A stretch of 64,000 nucleotides of DNA from Apostichopus japonicus (GCF_037975245.1 NC_092567.1:7502714-7566713); one strand, 5' to 3'. Positions 42,877 to 57,759 are shown, counted from the first letter of the stretch. Made by a program: numbers and translations. Notes: generated by a model not told the origin, from the sequence alone.

Positions 42877-45800
42877 GACGAGCAGGTCACTTTAGGGCAC
42901 TTTACGCATTTGAGAACAATTGCATTTGAACTTAGAGATACCGTTTCTATACAAGACTCGTAGAGTTGAATAAGTTTTGAAATATTACAATTTGCCTTTA
43001 TTAATTGCTTCATATACAGTCTTGTTTTATATGGTATATAAGCAGAACTTAAAACAGTTATTGTTTTAGCGTTACATAATTTTGGCGTAGTAAGCTGACA
43101 AGTAATTCTTAAATACAAAGATCGGCTCTGTATTGTATATACTCTTCATTTTATTCTTTCATTGTTATTGTAATGCGCCTTATAAATCATTATACTGGTT
43201 TCATTGTATTTCAGATCTTTATTATCTTTATTCTCCGATATTTTCCTTCGATTTAGAATAATTCTTAGACTATATCTAATACTTTCTCTAATTATTGTTA
43301 TATTTAGTGCATTCTACTTCATCCATTTATTAATTATATTTTCTTTCAAGATTTACTTGTTTTCTTTCGTTCCTCCTATTTCTATATTATGAATTAATCT
43401 TTGATATTACTAACGCGTACTCCAGTGAATATTAGAAGAATATTGTTAAATGTTATCATAATAACAATGACTAGCTGTCTACCGTTATACCATTGATTGT
43501 GAAACTCAAATCAAATTAAACATTGTCTTCGACATTATTTAATAACAATGACATGTTTGTTTTTTTAATCCAGTTCTTTGTTCCATAATTATGATCGGAA
43601 ATGATGTTTCTTTGAAGACAATAGGAACACGTGACTTTTACTGCTACTTAATGATGCTGATTGATGATTTATGAATATTCATAATCTCTTCATTGTAATT
43701 CAGTTTTTGTCATATTTGCTTTAACCCAATCGGATATTATGAAGCTATAAAGTTTACCAATATAACCCAAGCCCTGTCACGCAAAATTTAATATATTAAC
43801 ATAACTACAAACACAGATTAACACATAAATATGGAAGAAATCACTGCGTTGCGGTATCTGTTTATGATATTACATATTTCCAAGGATATAATTATCCCTT
43901 TATTTTGTAATTGTTCTTGGTATCTTTCGTATTTATCTATGCTTCTACAAATGCTTGTACACAAGTATTAAAACCAAACACACTTGTTCCCTTTGAGGCG
44001 ATCCTGGTCTCTCATTGTGATACAATTACAACCGATTCATCCCATTTATATGTTTCTACATCATTAGTTCATATCATAGAAACTAATAATGAAATTATTG
44101 ATATGTATGTTGTAATGTCAATGGAAGCAATAAAAGAAAGCTAATCAGAGATATATTGTCAACAGTGTTATCTCTGTGTAACATGTAGTGTATGTACTAA
44201 CTTGTAATTTCAACCTCTTACTCTGTTATATCTTGCATCAAGGTCACACAGAAGGTATACAGTAACTCTCAAAACAGGTGAGGCTGGTATAGTTGTGGTC
44301 CAGACGACATTCTTCTTTTCCTGATAAAAGTGTCGCTATCGCTCTGTGTGCCGTAAATTTAAACTTTCTCTTCAAGTTCATCCCAAACTTTTCTAGAAAC
44401 AAGTGTTGGTCCCGCCTGACCTCAGATGACCTTCGACAGAAATTGAGTGAAACCGGTAGATAATGAGTATAACTGGGTATATGATTCTAGCCTAGTTACG
44501 TAAGTTCAAATATAATTTAATTTCATTCTAACCAAACTAGAATCTGTTTAGAACTGTTTAGCTGCTCCAAAGACTTGTTTTTTATCTGTAATTCAAAAGC
44601 AAAATATTTTGTGTCTCACAATTTAATGTATGATTCTGTATCGTTTTATTTCTATGACTGAGTAAATGGCTTATGTTATCCTTCATGCTGTGACTTTGTG
44701 GTCTGAAGTGCAAGAGATATATCTTCTAGTTAACAGCGCACATTGTGGTATGCCGCAAGCTGACATATTGTGGCAATTCATCCTAAGCAAGCGTTAGTAT
44801 CAGATTGATGAAAAGTTCAGTGATAGGGTGATGATTGTTCCTAGTTATTTGTTTACGTGTTTAATTAGTCAACGTACTTATAATATTTATTAAATTAATA
44901 AACAAAAGCAACAGAACACACATCAAGTTGCACGACGTTAGGAGTATTTGGTTGTATAACGAGAAAATTTGACAAGAAAACTGGCTGATCTTATTTTACG
45001 TCAGTGTTTAATAAGACCACCTACTGATAATAATGACGTAAAGAAATAACACGAACTTAAGTTTAGTTGGTTCGCTGAGAAGTGGATGGGGTTTGGGAAT
45101 TTTGAATCATTAGCATATATGACGTCATCATCAACTGTTGGCATGTAAGATATGCATCAACATATATATTTCACGGGGAGATTAAAGTGGAGGTAAGGGG
45201 GAATGGGGGTGGGTGTATTGCTGTGCTTAAGTTCCATTACTTACCTGTAGTTCTGGGCTACATTCGCTTCAATATCTTACTATAAACAAAAATAAAACAA
45301 TGTTGACGTATTTGAAGTATATTTTTACCCCTCTTTTGGGAGTTGGCAGGAAATATTGTTTAACAAGTAGAAATTTTAACCCAAAAAGTTAGTTGACCCA
45401 TTTCGAGGGTTAGACAGGAACGGCATGGGTGTGAAAGACTTCTGTTACCGGAAAGATGTTACAACCTGATCATGTTGGGTTAGGTTATAAGTGAAAATAA
45501 TTTAACATTTAACGACGCTTTAAATTTTACTTTTGTGCTTATTTGTAACATTTTATTTCGTCTCCCTAGGCAAGCCATGAATTTTAACTACTATGATAAT
45601 ATAATCAACCTATCTTACCATGTGGCTGCGGCCGTGCACCTGCTGAAAAAAAAAATTGTTTGAACTAATAATACAGGATAAAACACATTTGTGTTATCTG
45701 ACACAAATTTAGTGTAAGTTTTCACTGCTTTATTTACAAGCATTCTATCTGCATGTATTATTACATCGTGTAATGATATCTTAATTTACCTGAAGTTACT

Positions 45801-48800
45801 CTTAAGAAAACAATTCTTTACACATCAGTGATGAAAAGAAAGTGTTCCGCTCTTTGTAAACCATAAAGCAACCGTATTACGACTTACCAAGAATGTTACC
45901 TCAATCTTCAGAGTATTGACAATTATATTGCAGTCAGTCAAATAAGGTATATTGTTTTGAGTCGGTAATGAGAGCAATTTATAAAGTACATAAAGCTTGT
46001 AACCCGTCGTCAGACCAGAGATATTTTTTTCTAGATTAAATCCTTTGAAGAACTTAAGTTGAACTGGAAACATCCAAACTTTAATGTACTGTTTGTTTGA
46101 ATTAAGTATAACAATTTTAACGAACAACTTTGCTACGGTAGTCCTGGAGCGAATAACATATTTATCAAAATCAACCGAATTATTTGTTTTAAATTTACAA
46201 ATAATATTCTATTTAGCCTAAAACGAAATAGTCCCACGTTACAGACTAGCATTCAATCTAAAAAGTGCTCTTAAAATATTTTGCATTCAAACTGAAACCA
46301 TTTCTGTGCTCTGACCTTAACAATATCAGCATTGATCGCCGCACAGTTTCCATATCTCTGTGAATAAATGGTACGAGCGCCCTCTAAAATAATAAAGTTT
46401 GAATCACACGGGAGAAGAACACAACTAGCTTTTGATTATAACAAATTTACCGTAGGATGAAGAATGTGGATTACGGTCAGGGAAGTCAGAGTGAAGTTGT
46501 ATGATAATTTAGATCATCCATGCTTATTTGAGATTAGAAAGGCCGTCCTGACATTCATTTGTTGTTGATGTTCACAATAATGAATATTCAAAGAACATAA
46601 TGATATAGATATTAAACATCAAGAGAAACAACAGTGGAATCAGAGTAATGTACAGCTTACTACCATCAAAGCTATTTATATTCCTCGGAGGTTGGGGCGG
46701 GGGAGTTTTGAGAGATTATAACCAATTTGATTTCGTTAAACGTTGTGAATACAACTATACATTTACAGGCTGAATTGAGTTATAGCTAAACCATTCGTTT
46801 GAACGATATGTTTATGATGGAAGTTAAAGGCCTAACTTGTTTTTATGTACATAATTTGAACAGGATGACTATCGAAATATTGCTCGTTATGGTCATTTGG
46901 CAAGTATGAATACAAACGATTAGTCCGGTTAATTAGTCCAAATTCTAGCATTCGATAAGCCTGCATTGTCGGTCGAAAAACCTTGCTTAACAATGATAAA
47001 CTTCGAATGTTAACCAGACAATCGGTCTAATTTTTAACCAATGATCCAATTTAATTGCTTGTAAGCTTTCATTTTCAGTCGTAATACCTGGAGAACTGGT
47101 TCAAAACAAGACCGGCATTGAACAATGATCCAATTTTTCAGACAGAATTAAACTGGAATATATCATTAGTGGGTATGTTGCTTTGCCATACACGTGATTC
47201 AGGAATAATTTCGGCATGCGAGGAAACATCCGGTAAGATTAGTATAACAATACGCGTAAAGTCCTATTCTTTGTTCCCAAGAAAAATGAATGAAAAGAAA
47301 ACCGCAGGTGGCTTTGCAAACATTCCAGGCACAGATATTCTGTATCTAGTCATACAGTATTGTATTAATGATAGTTGAATAGGCTCGTTGCTCGTGCATC
47401 AAATCCAACATAAGCAATTTAACGTACGGAGACTGCTGGTGATAGTGTAACCATTTAGTTAAATACTATTTACTTCGAAGGCATCTCAATTAAAAGATAA
47501 TGCAACCTTCTCATCGTACTCTACATCGATGGAAATGTTTGTGCAAATTATTCTCGTTGGATCAATATCCCAGGATTTTACCTGGTGAATATTTTGCAAT
47601 GATTTCGTAATCCAAAGTGATGTACCATGAATTCAGTATCAATAGTTTTTAGAGACGTAAACATCATTTCGAGGGTTGAGAAAATGATTCCTTGTGAAGG
47701 AGGATTTCATTTTTCGAGAGGACCACTTTAGTTTTATACCTGGATACATTTTAAACTATATAACATAACGATAATCCATATCAGGTGGTGAAGTTCGTAC
47801 ATAATTTTACCTTCCTGACTTCCAGAAAGTTTTTGGAGATCAACAGAAATTGGATGTCAAAGTATTGTCTCGTTGACCTCTCGTCATCCCATGTGAGTAC
47901 ACATTTCAATGAAAATCTTTGCTAATATTGATAATCTGGAATAGACGGTATTAGTTTAAAAACTAACAACAGTTAACTTCTCCAAGACATAGGTTATTGT
48001 CACATCAACATCCAGAAACACTATTCAGAATAAATAACTTTAACTAGCCCATTATTTTTTTTTTAAAAAGAAGCAACTTTTAATGACCTTCATTATAATT
48101 ATTTTTGATAAACATTTAAATTAAAATATCGGCTTAACAAGTAACAATCTAACTTTTGTTACGGTAAAAAATGATGTTTTGAACATCCTCCGATGATCAA
48201 TCACGACCCAAGCCCAAAGTGAACAATTATAATAAAGTGAATTATGTAAGACAATAGTCATTCACTTTCTTGATAGAGGCTGAATTAGTTAGTGCAGTCA
48301 TTGTCTGTCATTTGTGCTGATTACACAGAAACCAAAACAAATACACATTGACCTGTGACTGATTCCTTTGCGTAATAAAAGTAAATTAGTCATCATTTCC
48401 AGGGTAAGAAAATCGTTTCTTGGAAACTAAATTATAGAAAAACCTAACTTGATATTACATACGAATTAAACTAATTATCAAACGAACTATGTCACGCTAA
48501 TGCATCAATTAATCGCCTTTCACTGTTTTGCGTAATTCAATGGCGTTAAGTACCTCCGTCAAAAGCTCGGTCTAAATCATTTCTTTAATATGGTAATAAC
48601 AAACTGTCTCCATGAAAACATAATGTCCAGGCAAGTACAATTATATTCGTGATGTTCAGTTTATTCGAAATGTTTAAAGCACCAATGTAGTCTATACCAA
48701 CCATTTACTGCTTTTTCTCTACGAAAAATTCTTGACCAACCTTCAAAATAATTTTCAATTACCAGAATTGATTTTGCCACCATTTGAATATAAATTGCTG

Positions 48801-50804
48801 TCATTGTGAAAATGGAAAAGCCCAAGTTTATATTCTTTAGTACCATCATTATAAAATGTATGAAATATTAAAATATCTTTACAGGGATTAAAAAGCAGTA
48901 TAGCGCATGCGCCAATTTGGAGACATTTCCCCTTCTTTACTCATACTGCTTCTTAAAAATTTGACATTCTCGTGTAATATGATCGAACCATTGACTATAC
49001 GACGTTGTTGAAGTATCAAACTAAGCCGCAAATTAATATCAGAGAGATCCCTATCAGTAGTGTGCCATCAGTGTTATCAATAACAGAACATACAGATCTA
49101 AGCGTCACTAAGTTACCGTATTCCAAGATAAACATACACAGGTTTTCATCCACGGCACTGAATTTAGTTGACAGTGGTAAAATGTCTAAAGTTATTTCCA
49201 TTATGATGATCAAATGATTACTTCCTGAAACGTTTAATTTCATTTTCCTTTTTAATCATAATATTATTAGAAATTAGGTTCATGCTGCATCAAGCAAAGT
49301 ATGTCGGCTGTAGTTTCACAGCGTTGTAAATCTACGAAAAGTTCGATCGAATTATCTTTGCTGGTACCTTCGGTTCTATTTCTTTTTCGTAACTCAATAA
49401 AATGACGGCTATTGCAAGCTCATCACCACGACTCAATAGAGATGCAGAACTTTAGGGTTGAGAACGTGACTGCTGGTGGAAGAGGATAGTATAGCTATCA
49501 ATGTTATCAGTTTGACGTCATCTGCATACTTTATAGTCTTCGCTTCCGAATTCTCATTTCCTGGATGAAGTTCGTACGTATGATGTTTATCTTTGGATAT
49601 TTAATATTAAATATGATTGTTGAAAGAACATCATTTAAATTATATATATTTCAATGTACATTCTTAACTTACGGAGCCTTAGACATTAAATTGCTAAATA
49701 CACGTTATCAGTTAGTAACGATTCTGCCTAAATGCCGCAGTTTGTGTTGAATTTCCACCTTCAAAAGTACAACAACGTACCTACATAACCTAACATATAA
49801 TATACTGCAATCTACTTAAATCACTCCAGAAACGATAAAATTAGACAAAGAGTGTAAGAGTTTGCACAATAATGCATAATTGATCTTTAATATTTGCTAT
49901 CATATTATATCGTAAAGCCATTTATTATCACTGGCTTATCTAACGAAACTCTGATAAGGTAAGATCACCCAGGCTCCATTAAGCATCAAGTTATATTGTC
50001 CGTCATATACTCAGCTCGTTCAGTTATCAGATTCAAAGTAACATGACGATAAATCGAGGATCAATATGAATATTGATAAACATTAATAGCATAGCACATA
50101 GGATGCATGATACAATCTGATCATATAACAACTATTTCGGTTATATTGATAAACATTCCTCTTCCTTTTATAAAATTTGACCCAAGAAAGGTTTAACTAT
50201 CAAAATAAGTTCATCTTCTCCGAACTGGGTTTAAATTAATGACGTCAGCACTGGACACAAATGTCTGAACTAATTTTGTAATTATAAACGTTCATCGAAT
50301 GGAAACGAATCCGATCAAACTTGATCTGTGAAATCTGCTCTTTGTGTTTCTTTGCCATTTCTTTTTGCTCTGCTATAACAAAGCTAGTGGGGTGAAGGAG
50401 GGGGTGCAATGGTGCGCATAGGCGTCGCAGACAGAAGTGCTCCATAAGAGCCGTCCTTCTTTCCATAGTTACAACTTTGAGAACTTTTTTTACCGTTAAG
50501 TCAAAGGCACCCTCCCCCTATCCATATAGGTCATGCCACTGTTAGCGTATAATTGTCAACGCTATAAATATGTATGTTACCTGTGTCTTTTTCCGCCTAA
50601 AGTGTGGGATATTATTAATAGTGGTGGCTGTTTCAATTATATATTTTTCTATCTAAACTGTACATGTTGTAAACCACAAAAATACCACTGCTGTCAGCAT
50701 AGGTTTTATTTTAATATTTTATATATTTAGTTTTGAGAAATGACAGTTTAAACAGCTGACGTCATCAATAAAAGTGACTGGATTATACAATCTAGTACGG
50801 AGAC

Positions 50805-50965
50805 CAGGGGCGTCGTGCGAAAATAAATTTAGGGGGGGGGCCCGTGAGAAGGTGATGACTATCTAAGCGGAGCGCTACCACGGGTTGGCGCGCAGCGTAC
50901 AAGAACATTTTTCGTCTGGCAGACCCCTCAGATTGCAGGAAACGGCACTTCCCGTGCTTTATGGC
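50805..50965 (-). repeat. Dispersed repeat, opposite copy of 628-790
   Basis: Begins CCAGGGGCGTCGTGCG, then a G-run (50832-50840), GATGACTATCTAAGCGGAGC, GGTTGGCGCGCAGCGTACAA, GCAGACCCCTCAGATTGCAG and GGCACTTCCCGTGC. It matches the copy at 628-790 in inverted order. The left end CAGGGGCG suggests a hAT-type terminus, but no partner end was found. Confidence 0.55.
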
Positions 50966-53900
50966 AGTATAAGCAACACCCCTAAAATTGATCAAAATTA
51001 ATGGCAATTTTTTATTTTGGGAAATATTCTCGAAGGAAGTGATCGCCATTTATTCCTCAGTTTACCAACCTCGTCTCCCAGAAGCGCCCAAAATTGAAGA
51101 CATTTTTGTGTTGGCTGATCCATGATCGCCTCCCATGCCCGTGAGAAGTGGTGACTGGGTAAAGAAAAAGCGATGCCGTTTGAAAACATGGGCAGAAAAA
51201 GCGAAAGTAGCGAAACCTAAGGTAAAACGTGCGATAACGAAGTGATTATTTTCCAGGTTAATTGTGACTGTATTTGAAATGATTATTATTATTCATTTTT
51301 TCAAAACTACCCATCAGATCATGAGGAAAATTTATCCTAGTGGACCTTTTAGCGAACTGATTGCATTACTTAAGAAGAAGTTCACATGGAGTCCCATAAT
51401 CTCTGTTCACTACATTTATCTTAACTTTCCGAATTTTGTTACAGGCTTAGAAAACAATTAAAAAATTTGCCATTTTTTCATGCAAAATTGACTGACTTTG
51501 GCAAAGGTAACGGGTTGCCCTTACTCTGTGACTACGTATATATAATATTGTTCAACGATGGCAGCGTTGATGGCACATTTGGTTCATTAGTTATCAACCA
51601 GTAATTATTTAACTGTTTCGATTGACTGAATATCAACAATTAACAACCATTGACCAAGCAGTCAACAGAAGCCCCATTTCTCGTAGGCCCTAGAAGAAAT
51701 TCAGTTGCTGACACTGTTCGAAAACACTTTTTTTTTTTTAAATTATGACAACATTTTATGACACCTTTGACAAAATTTAGTACATATTTGTCACGCATAA
51801 ATTGAAACTTATTCAAATAGTGTTGAAAATTATCAAATTTATTTATACAGACTTTAAATGAAATATCACAAAAAAAGACAGAAAAAGGAAAATATAAGAA
51901 GAACTCCAAAAAAGTGTAAACAATATTTAAAGTATTGCAAATTATGAATTCGTTTGCTCTGATAACTTCACATTGTCAAGAAACAATGAAACTTCCAATG
52001 ACGTCATTCATCAATCACTACGTCATCAGTATGTACGACCATCTTTCTCATGGACGTCAATTGGTTAAAATCACAATCAATAAAATATAACAATGTTAAC
52101 TAATACACAATGATGTCAATTTGTTTTTAATCTGTATATCATATATCACGTACACTCGATGATTAGGAAAGCCTATATTACTTGTATTGTGCTTTATTTC
52201 CTAACCATAGTTTTACATAATGGCCTTAACTATTATATGACGTATCTGTTACGTAATGTCTTGAATCATTACTTATGACACTGTATTATAATTTGCCAAT
52301 GTTCACACTAAATGTCATTTTCTATTTCGCTGCTTATCTGGAAATTTCAACAACTGTTCCAAATTGAATATAATTTCATAAAAAATTATATCTTTCCTGG
52401 AAATTGTCTTAAACTCTTTTAAAAATGTTAGGATTGTGGTACTAAAGAAGTGGAAATTTCGAAATAACAGGTCCATCTTTGCACTTTTAATATCCAATTT
52501 GCATTTTTTTTCAAACTTTCACTCAAACTTTCACTACTATATTTCAAACTTTCGCCTATGTTCTCTTACTTTCGACTTTAAGATGGCAAGGTTTAAAAAA
52601 GTATTTCGACTTATTATCTTAACATATTTTTTTTATTTAATAATTCGGCTTATTCCTTATGATATCGCCTTAATACCTCACCAGTTCAACTATGTTATCT
52701 CAGAATATCAACGTTTCTTGATTAGATTGGTGTTATGTAATAAGGGGGTAAAGAAAGGACCACATGGATAAACTGTTGACATTTCGACTTAGTATGCGAA
52801 AAATGTGTTAACCGATTATGAAATATGTAAAAACAAGATGTACATTGATATAGAGGCTATGAGTATTTCATCTACTTGATATAGGCTCCTGATGGTTTGG
52901 TTGTTCTTATGCATATCTCTGGTAAGAAAATGAAGATTGTGAGCAACATATTTAATAGGGCGGGCACAAGGATTTACTGGGAGAGCATGTGCCCATTCAG
53001 TTAGTATGTTATTTACTTCGCTGGTGTCAGGTTCTGACCAAGTCATGTATATTACACATCATAGTATATACCTCGGTCTCACTAAGAGATGTGTGTGACC
53101 ATAATCATATGTCCGCTACGAGCTATAATCTTGTCTAATGTATAAATTCCTAATGTAATTGTTGTGACATGTTACATTTGTTTTGCTTTGCTTTAACGGA
53201 GGATGGTACCGCCCGATTGATACATTTTATATAGGCGTGGAATGCGGGTGGGGGGGGGGGGGGTATGTTTCATTATAAATAATTTGATCAATCTTTTCCG
53301 CAAATTTTCTAGAGGATTTCAGAACGTAGTATAAGACCCTATACAGGCCGTACCACAAACTACAATTGTTAAGAATAGATACAAGGAGAGTGAATTTAAA
53401 TTGCTATTTCATTTGGCATAGTGTTTCTCATATACAAGACAGTACCAATGTATTTAATAAAACGTTTACATAGATTGTCACCGAGACAACGCTCAATGAT
53501 TGCTGAACAACGTAGTCGGAGGTGTTTTACCCGTTTAGTTTGCACACGTGGTTCAAAAGGACCACGGTGAAAACCATAAAGTAAAAATATCTAAACATTA
53601 ATATACAAACATTGGTAAACCAAACACATGAATTTATACAAATCAATAATAACATAATACAGAATAAGGTTTCCTCTTATAAATAATGCACAAAGGGAAG
53701 AGGTATAGCAAATAACATTTGGTACCATGAAACTCAAAGCATAGAGTAAGATTAACAACAATTACCTCCATAATAATAATAACGCTCAACTTACCATCGC
53801 TGACGGGCAAAACTAGCCGCACGACAAACTGCGACATACAGAGGCATTCAGGGGTTTACTGCAGCTATTGGGGGTTTACGGCGGCTTTCTGGAGAATCAT

Positions 53901-54270
53901 AGAATACCAATAAAAATAATAACCTCTCGAGAGATACTCCACGAAGATGATACTTTAACCCGAGATACTCTTACAAATAAGCAACGCAATAAATACACGA
54001 AAAGGCAACAAAGATGGTACAAAGCATATAGCAAAATCACATTAAAAGCAAATCTCAAGAATGCGATATTAAAGAAGTATACAATTAGGATATCTACCCC
54101 TTTAATGCCTTTATAAAAAATATATAGGATAATAGTACTTAGGATTTCACTATGAGAGCACATGCGACGCCACCCTGCACCATGAGAGGAATGGAGCATG
54201 TAACTACGTAACACTCACATAATATGTAAGTATTCATCGATTACGTAAGTATGCGAAGCAAGGAGGCGGG

Positions 54271-54277
54271 TATAAAA
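54271..54277 (+). promoter_or_regulatory. Isolated TATA-like box
   Basis: GGCGGGTATAAAAGGTCACACC is a good match to a TATA core with GC-rich flank, unusual in this AT-rich region. No gene model follows convincingly; an open stretch preceded by TTATTTCCCCCAG begins at 54672. It could equally belong to an old retroelement. Confidence 0.2.
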
Positions 54278-56418
54278 GGTCACACCCTAACCACCTAAAC
54301 ACCATTGGGCTAGGGCAGCATTGACTTTACCCCGATTTCGACCAAGCAGAAATTTCCCTTTAACCACGCTAAGGAAATAACACACATCGGCAACGATGAC
54401 ATAGATCATTAATATGTTGCTTCCAGGATAAATTTTCATCAATAATTATTCCTAAGTATTTTGTTAAATGTGATTTAAAAATATGAAATACTCTCAAGTG
54501 AAAAATATCGTAACAGTAATGACTATTATTACGAGCAAGGAAATTGTGTTGCTGGTTTGCTAAATATGTAAAATTAACTTGCTAGCGTCAAATTGCATCA
54601 ATAAATTAACTAAACTATGACTCCTATAGAATTTTTTTTTTATATTTGTCTATTATCTTTATTTCCCCCAGGAGGGTGGTATTGCCAGGGTCGTAGTAGC
54701 CTTCAAGTAAAGTCAGCTTCGCCTTCTCTTAGTTTGGACTTTTTTTTCGGAAAAGCTTCCATTCTGAAAATAATTTGCTTGTCTATTCTTACGTTTACTG
54801 CATTGATTAAAATACTGTTTATGCCTGTTTATATCCGGAATGATTCTGCTAACAAGCAGGATTACGACTCGATAAGGTTTGACCCCCTCCTAACCAAGTA
54901 AATAATTTGGTATTTTAAAGAAACTATTGCCAATGAGACTATAGCTTTGACCATTAATTCTGGTTAAAAGAGTAATATAGTACGGTCGGATTCGTTCAAT
55001 ACGGCAACATACGGAAACGTTGTACTCAAAGCCGAAGTCCTCTTTGTACATACCCTTTGGCCAGCAACGGCAAATCGTTATTTCTCATAAGGTTGCCTTT
55101 ACAAACATCGTAGAGTCTGTATCGTTTGTAATTTTTTTAGCAAAAACAATCTACAGGGTAGATTAAAATTATCAAATGAACATTAAAATTCCGCTTGGTA
55201 ATATGGAATTAGCAAATGTTAATAATTTTATGTAGTTAAAATTTCGTTAAATGTTGTATAAATAACTGCTGACACGGCAGACGACGCATGGGGAACAAAC
55301 GTATGTATTATAAATAAGGTTTTCATTCGACTTCTAAACACATATATTACATGCCAACCTTACGTATTACCAGTTGAATCCCTCTGTCAAATATAACGAG
55401 GTACAGGTACGACCCTTGCAATGTTATCTGCGAATTTATAACGTAACACATCCGGAGACTGTGCAATCTAAGTTTTTCAATACCGCCCTAATTCCCATTT
55501 CGTTAACATTTCATAAACAATATAAAAACCACAGGGTGTCACATTGTAAGGATAGGTGGAAGTCACAGATAACAGTGTCTAACAGCTAAAGGTTTACCTT
55601 TTCAAAAAGAAATAGACCCTCCTCTTTTCATGATTGATATTGTTAGAAACTTTTGAGAAAATGGGTTGCACTCAAGTCAATCTTACACCTCCCACTATCC
55701 ATAAAGTTTGCTCCTCCCCCCCTCTCCCCTTCCCCGATACCGCCATATTCTGCCATTGCTTACAAGAGTAGTACTCCAAAGTCCTAAAAGTCAAACACAT
55801 TTGAACATAACATATCGAGGGTAGGTTACACATGTTGTTAGAAATCTTCCTTTATCTCTCTCGACGCTGCACAGCAGGGAATAATCACGCTTTACTTCTG
55901 AAGGAGCCGGCGAGTTGTAGTCACGTCAAATGATTTTTATCGAGTTGACAATGCACATACTCATCTTGATAATTTTGGCCAAGATATTAATAGAGCGTAT
56001 ACTTGGCAACTCTATCAAAATCATATCTTTGACTTGTTGCCAAGTTACTTGAAACAGCAAACTCGATTTGTTTTATCATTTTCGTCAAGCGGTAACGTTA
56101 GCGTAACTCGTCAGCTCAACAAAAATAAACAACTTTAAAGTGTTTTGAAGAACTCACCTGTCCCTTCAGAACCACTGTAAATTTGTCACCAGTGTCGTAA
56201 ATATATGAGATTAGATGCGGCGGATATTGCATATTGTCAAAGCATTCTTACACGCACGCTACGATAACGAGATCTGTATTTTTGAAAATCTACTTAAATT
56301 TTTTGACTGAAGAATCCGACGAGAAAAGTATGTTTTGTCATGACGAGTAATTCCAGTCATCACCCGCTGTTTACTGAATTTCCAAATAGTCTGAAAAGTT
56401 CCATTGCGGGGCCAGGGC

Positions 56419-57759
56419 GCGATTTTTCCCCGAAAAGGTTTGCAAATACGGAGTTTTCATTTCATCAGATTGCTCTGAACGTCAGCATCAATAATGACCA
56501 TCACTTGATAGACAGTTGGAAGACAAACACTGAATCAGAAGAATGATAAGGTCCATGGGTCTTAAATGTCAAAACATGAATGAGTTCATTGACGTCACTG
56601 AAACATGATGCTTAAGCTGAACAGATAAAATGTTGTTGTTGATGTCCTGTGACACTTAGTTAAGTCTAGTTACGGGGTTTCCTTCTAATCGTCCGAAATT
56701 TACCTTTAATGCTTGGATCACTTGTTGAACTTACTTATGATACATACGCTACATTGTAAGATTCGTGAGTCGTTCTATTGAAACCGGAATTCGATTCGTG
56801 CAATGGATACACTAAAATAACAAGTCTTAAATGAATATACGCAAACATGACAGCAGCAGTAGTTTGAATCAGTGATACAATACGTACGTGAATTGCGCAA
56901 CTAGATTAGGACTACAGTAAGTCTGCAATATTCCTGTCTAAAAGTTGGAAAATGGTTTGCGAATAATCAGGCTTAATTTATACAACTTTTCTGTTAAATC
57001 ATATGTTTCTCCATTGGGTTAGATCATATATAGAGGAAACTATTGGATATACACAATACATATAGGACTAAACAGGATAGGCCGAAGCTCAAGTGAGGGG
57101 TGAACAATGCTGGGTAACTGTCATCAATAACTGATAAAGACTGGAAGAAATATTTTTGGTCGAGAGGAAGTTGGTCCTTTTGTTGAGTCAAAGCATAGAT
57201 ACAAGCTACTGATAAGCAATCCTGTCATCTCGAGAAAACCTCTGGCCAATGTTAAGAAGTGGTTCCAGAAGGGGGAGGGAGTTGGGTGGGGGGGGGGGGC
57301 TGTTGAGAACAGAACTGTTTTTGTAGCACAACACAGTTCTAAAATGTCCATACTGTATAGTGTGCAGTATGGTATACTACCGTCACTGCACTGTGTACAT
57401 AGTTTTAATACATATAGGCCTACAGCGCATGTGTGATGCACCCTGTACAAAACTGTTACGTGCTTTGTGCTATGTTATCGATAAATGCCTTCACAGAAAA
57501 CTTTGATCAAACATCGATAGTTGATCTTACAATATAACAAACTAGTGTGCTAAATATGTCTAAACCAATTCCAAAGATATCTACATATACTGACGAAAAG
57601 CTTAGGGTAGTTTTGAACGTTTAAACCTTCGTTGCAACGAATTGATTAAAACATTTTGCTTACCGCGAAGTACAAGGTTTCTATGTTGATGACGTAACTT
57701 CCGACCAATCATGAGCGACTATTTACACACAATTGCAAACCTGTTTGGGAAAAAACCGC
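56419..57759. mobile_element. Non-autonomous DNA transposon, copy B
   Basis: Same family and orientation as 2489-3251: it starts GCGATTTTTCCCCGAAAAGG and ends GCAAACCTGTTTGGGAAAAA plus CCGC. Shared internal blocks are AACGTCAGCATCAATAATG, GTCTAGTTACGGGGTTTCC, CTTATGATACATACGCTACA, GCGCATGTGTGATG, GTGTGCTAAATATGTCT and GACCAATCATGAGCG. It is longer (1341 bp against 763) because of about 500 bases between ATACGCAAACA (56838) and CACTGCACTGTGTAC (57385) that copy A lacks, including a G-run at 57289-57298. Confidence 0.75.

Noticed and set aside
47140-47231. Exon-like piece TTTTTCAG ... CCG|GTAAGA with an open frame
   Set aside because: No recognisable domain, no in-phase partner exons found, weak polypyrimidine tract.
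53868-54214. Overlapping open frames on both strands near a TATA-like box
   Set aside because: Low-complexity Lys/Thr-rich or hydrophobic translations with no family resemblance.
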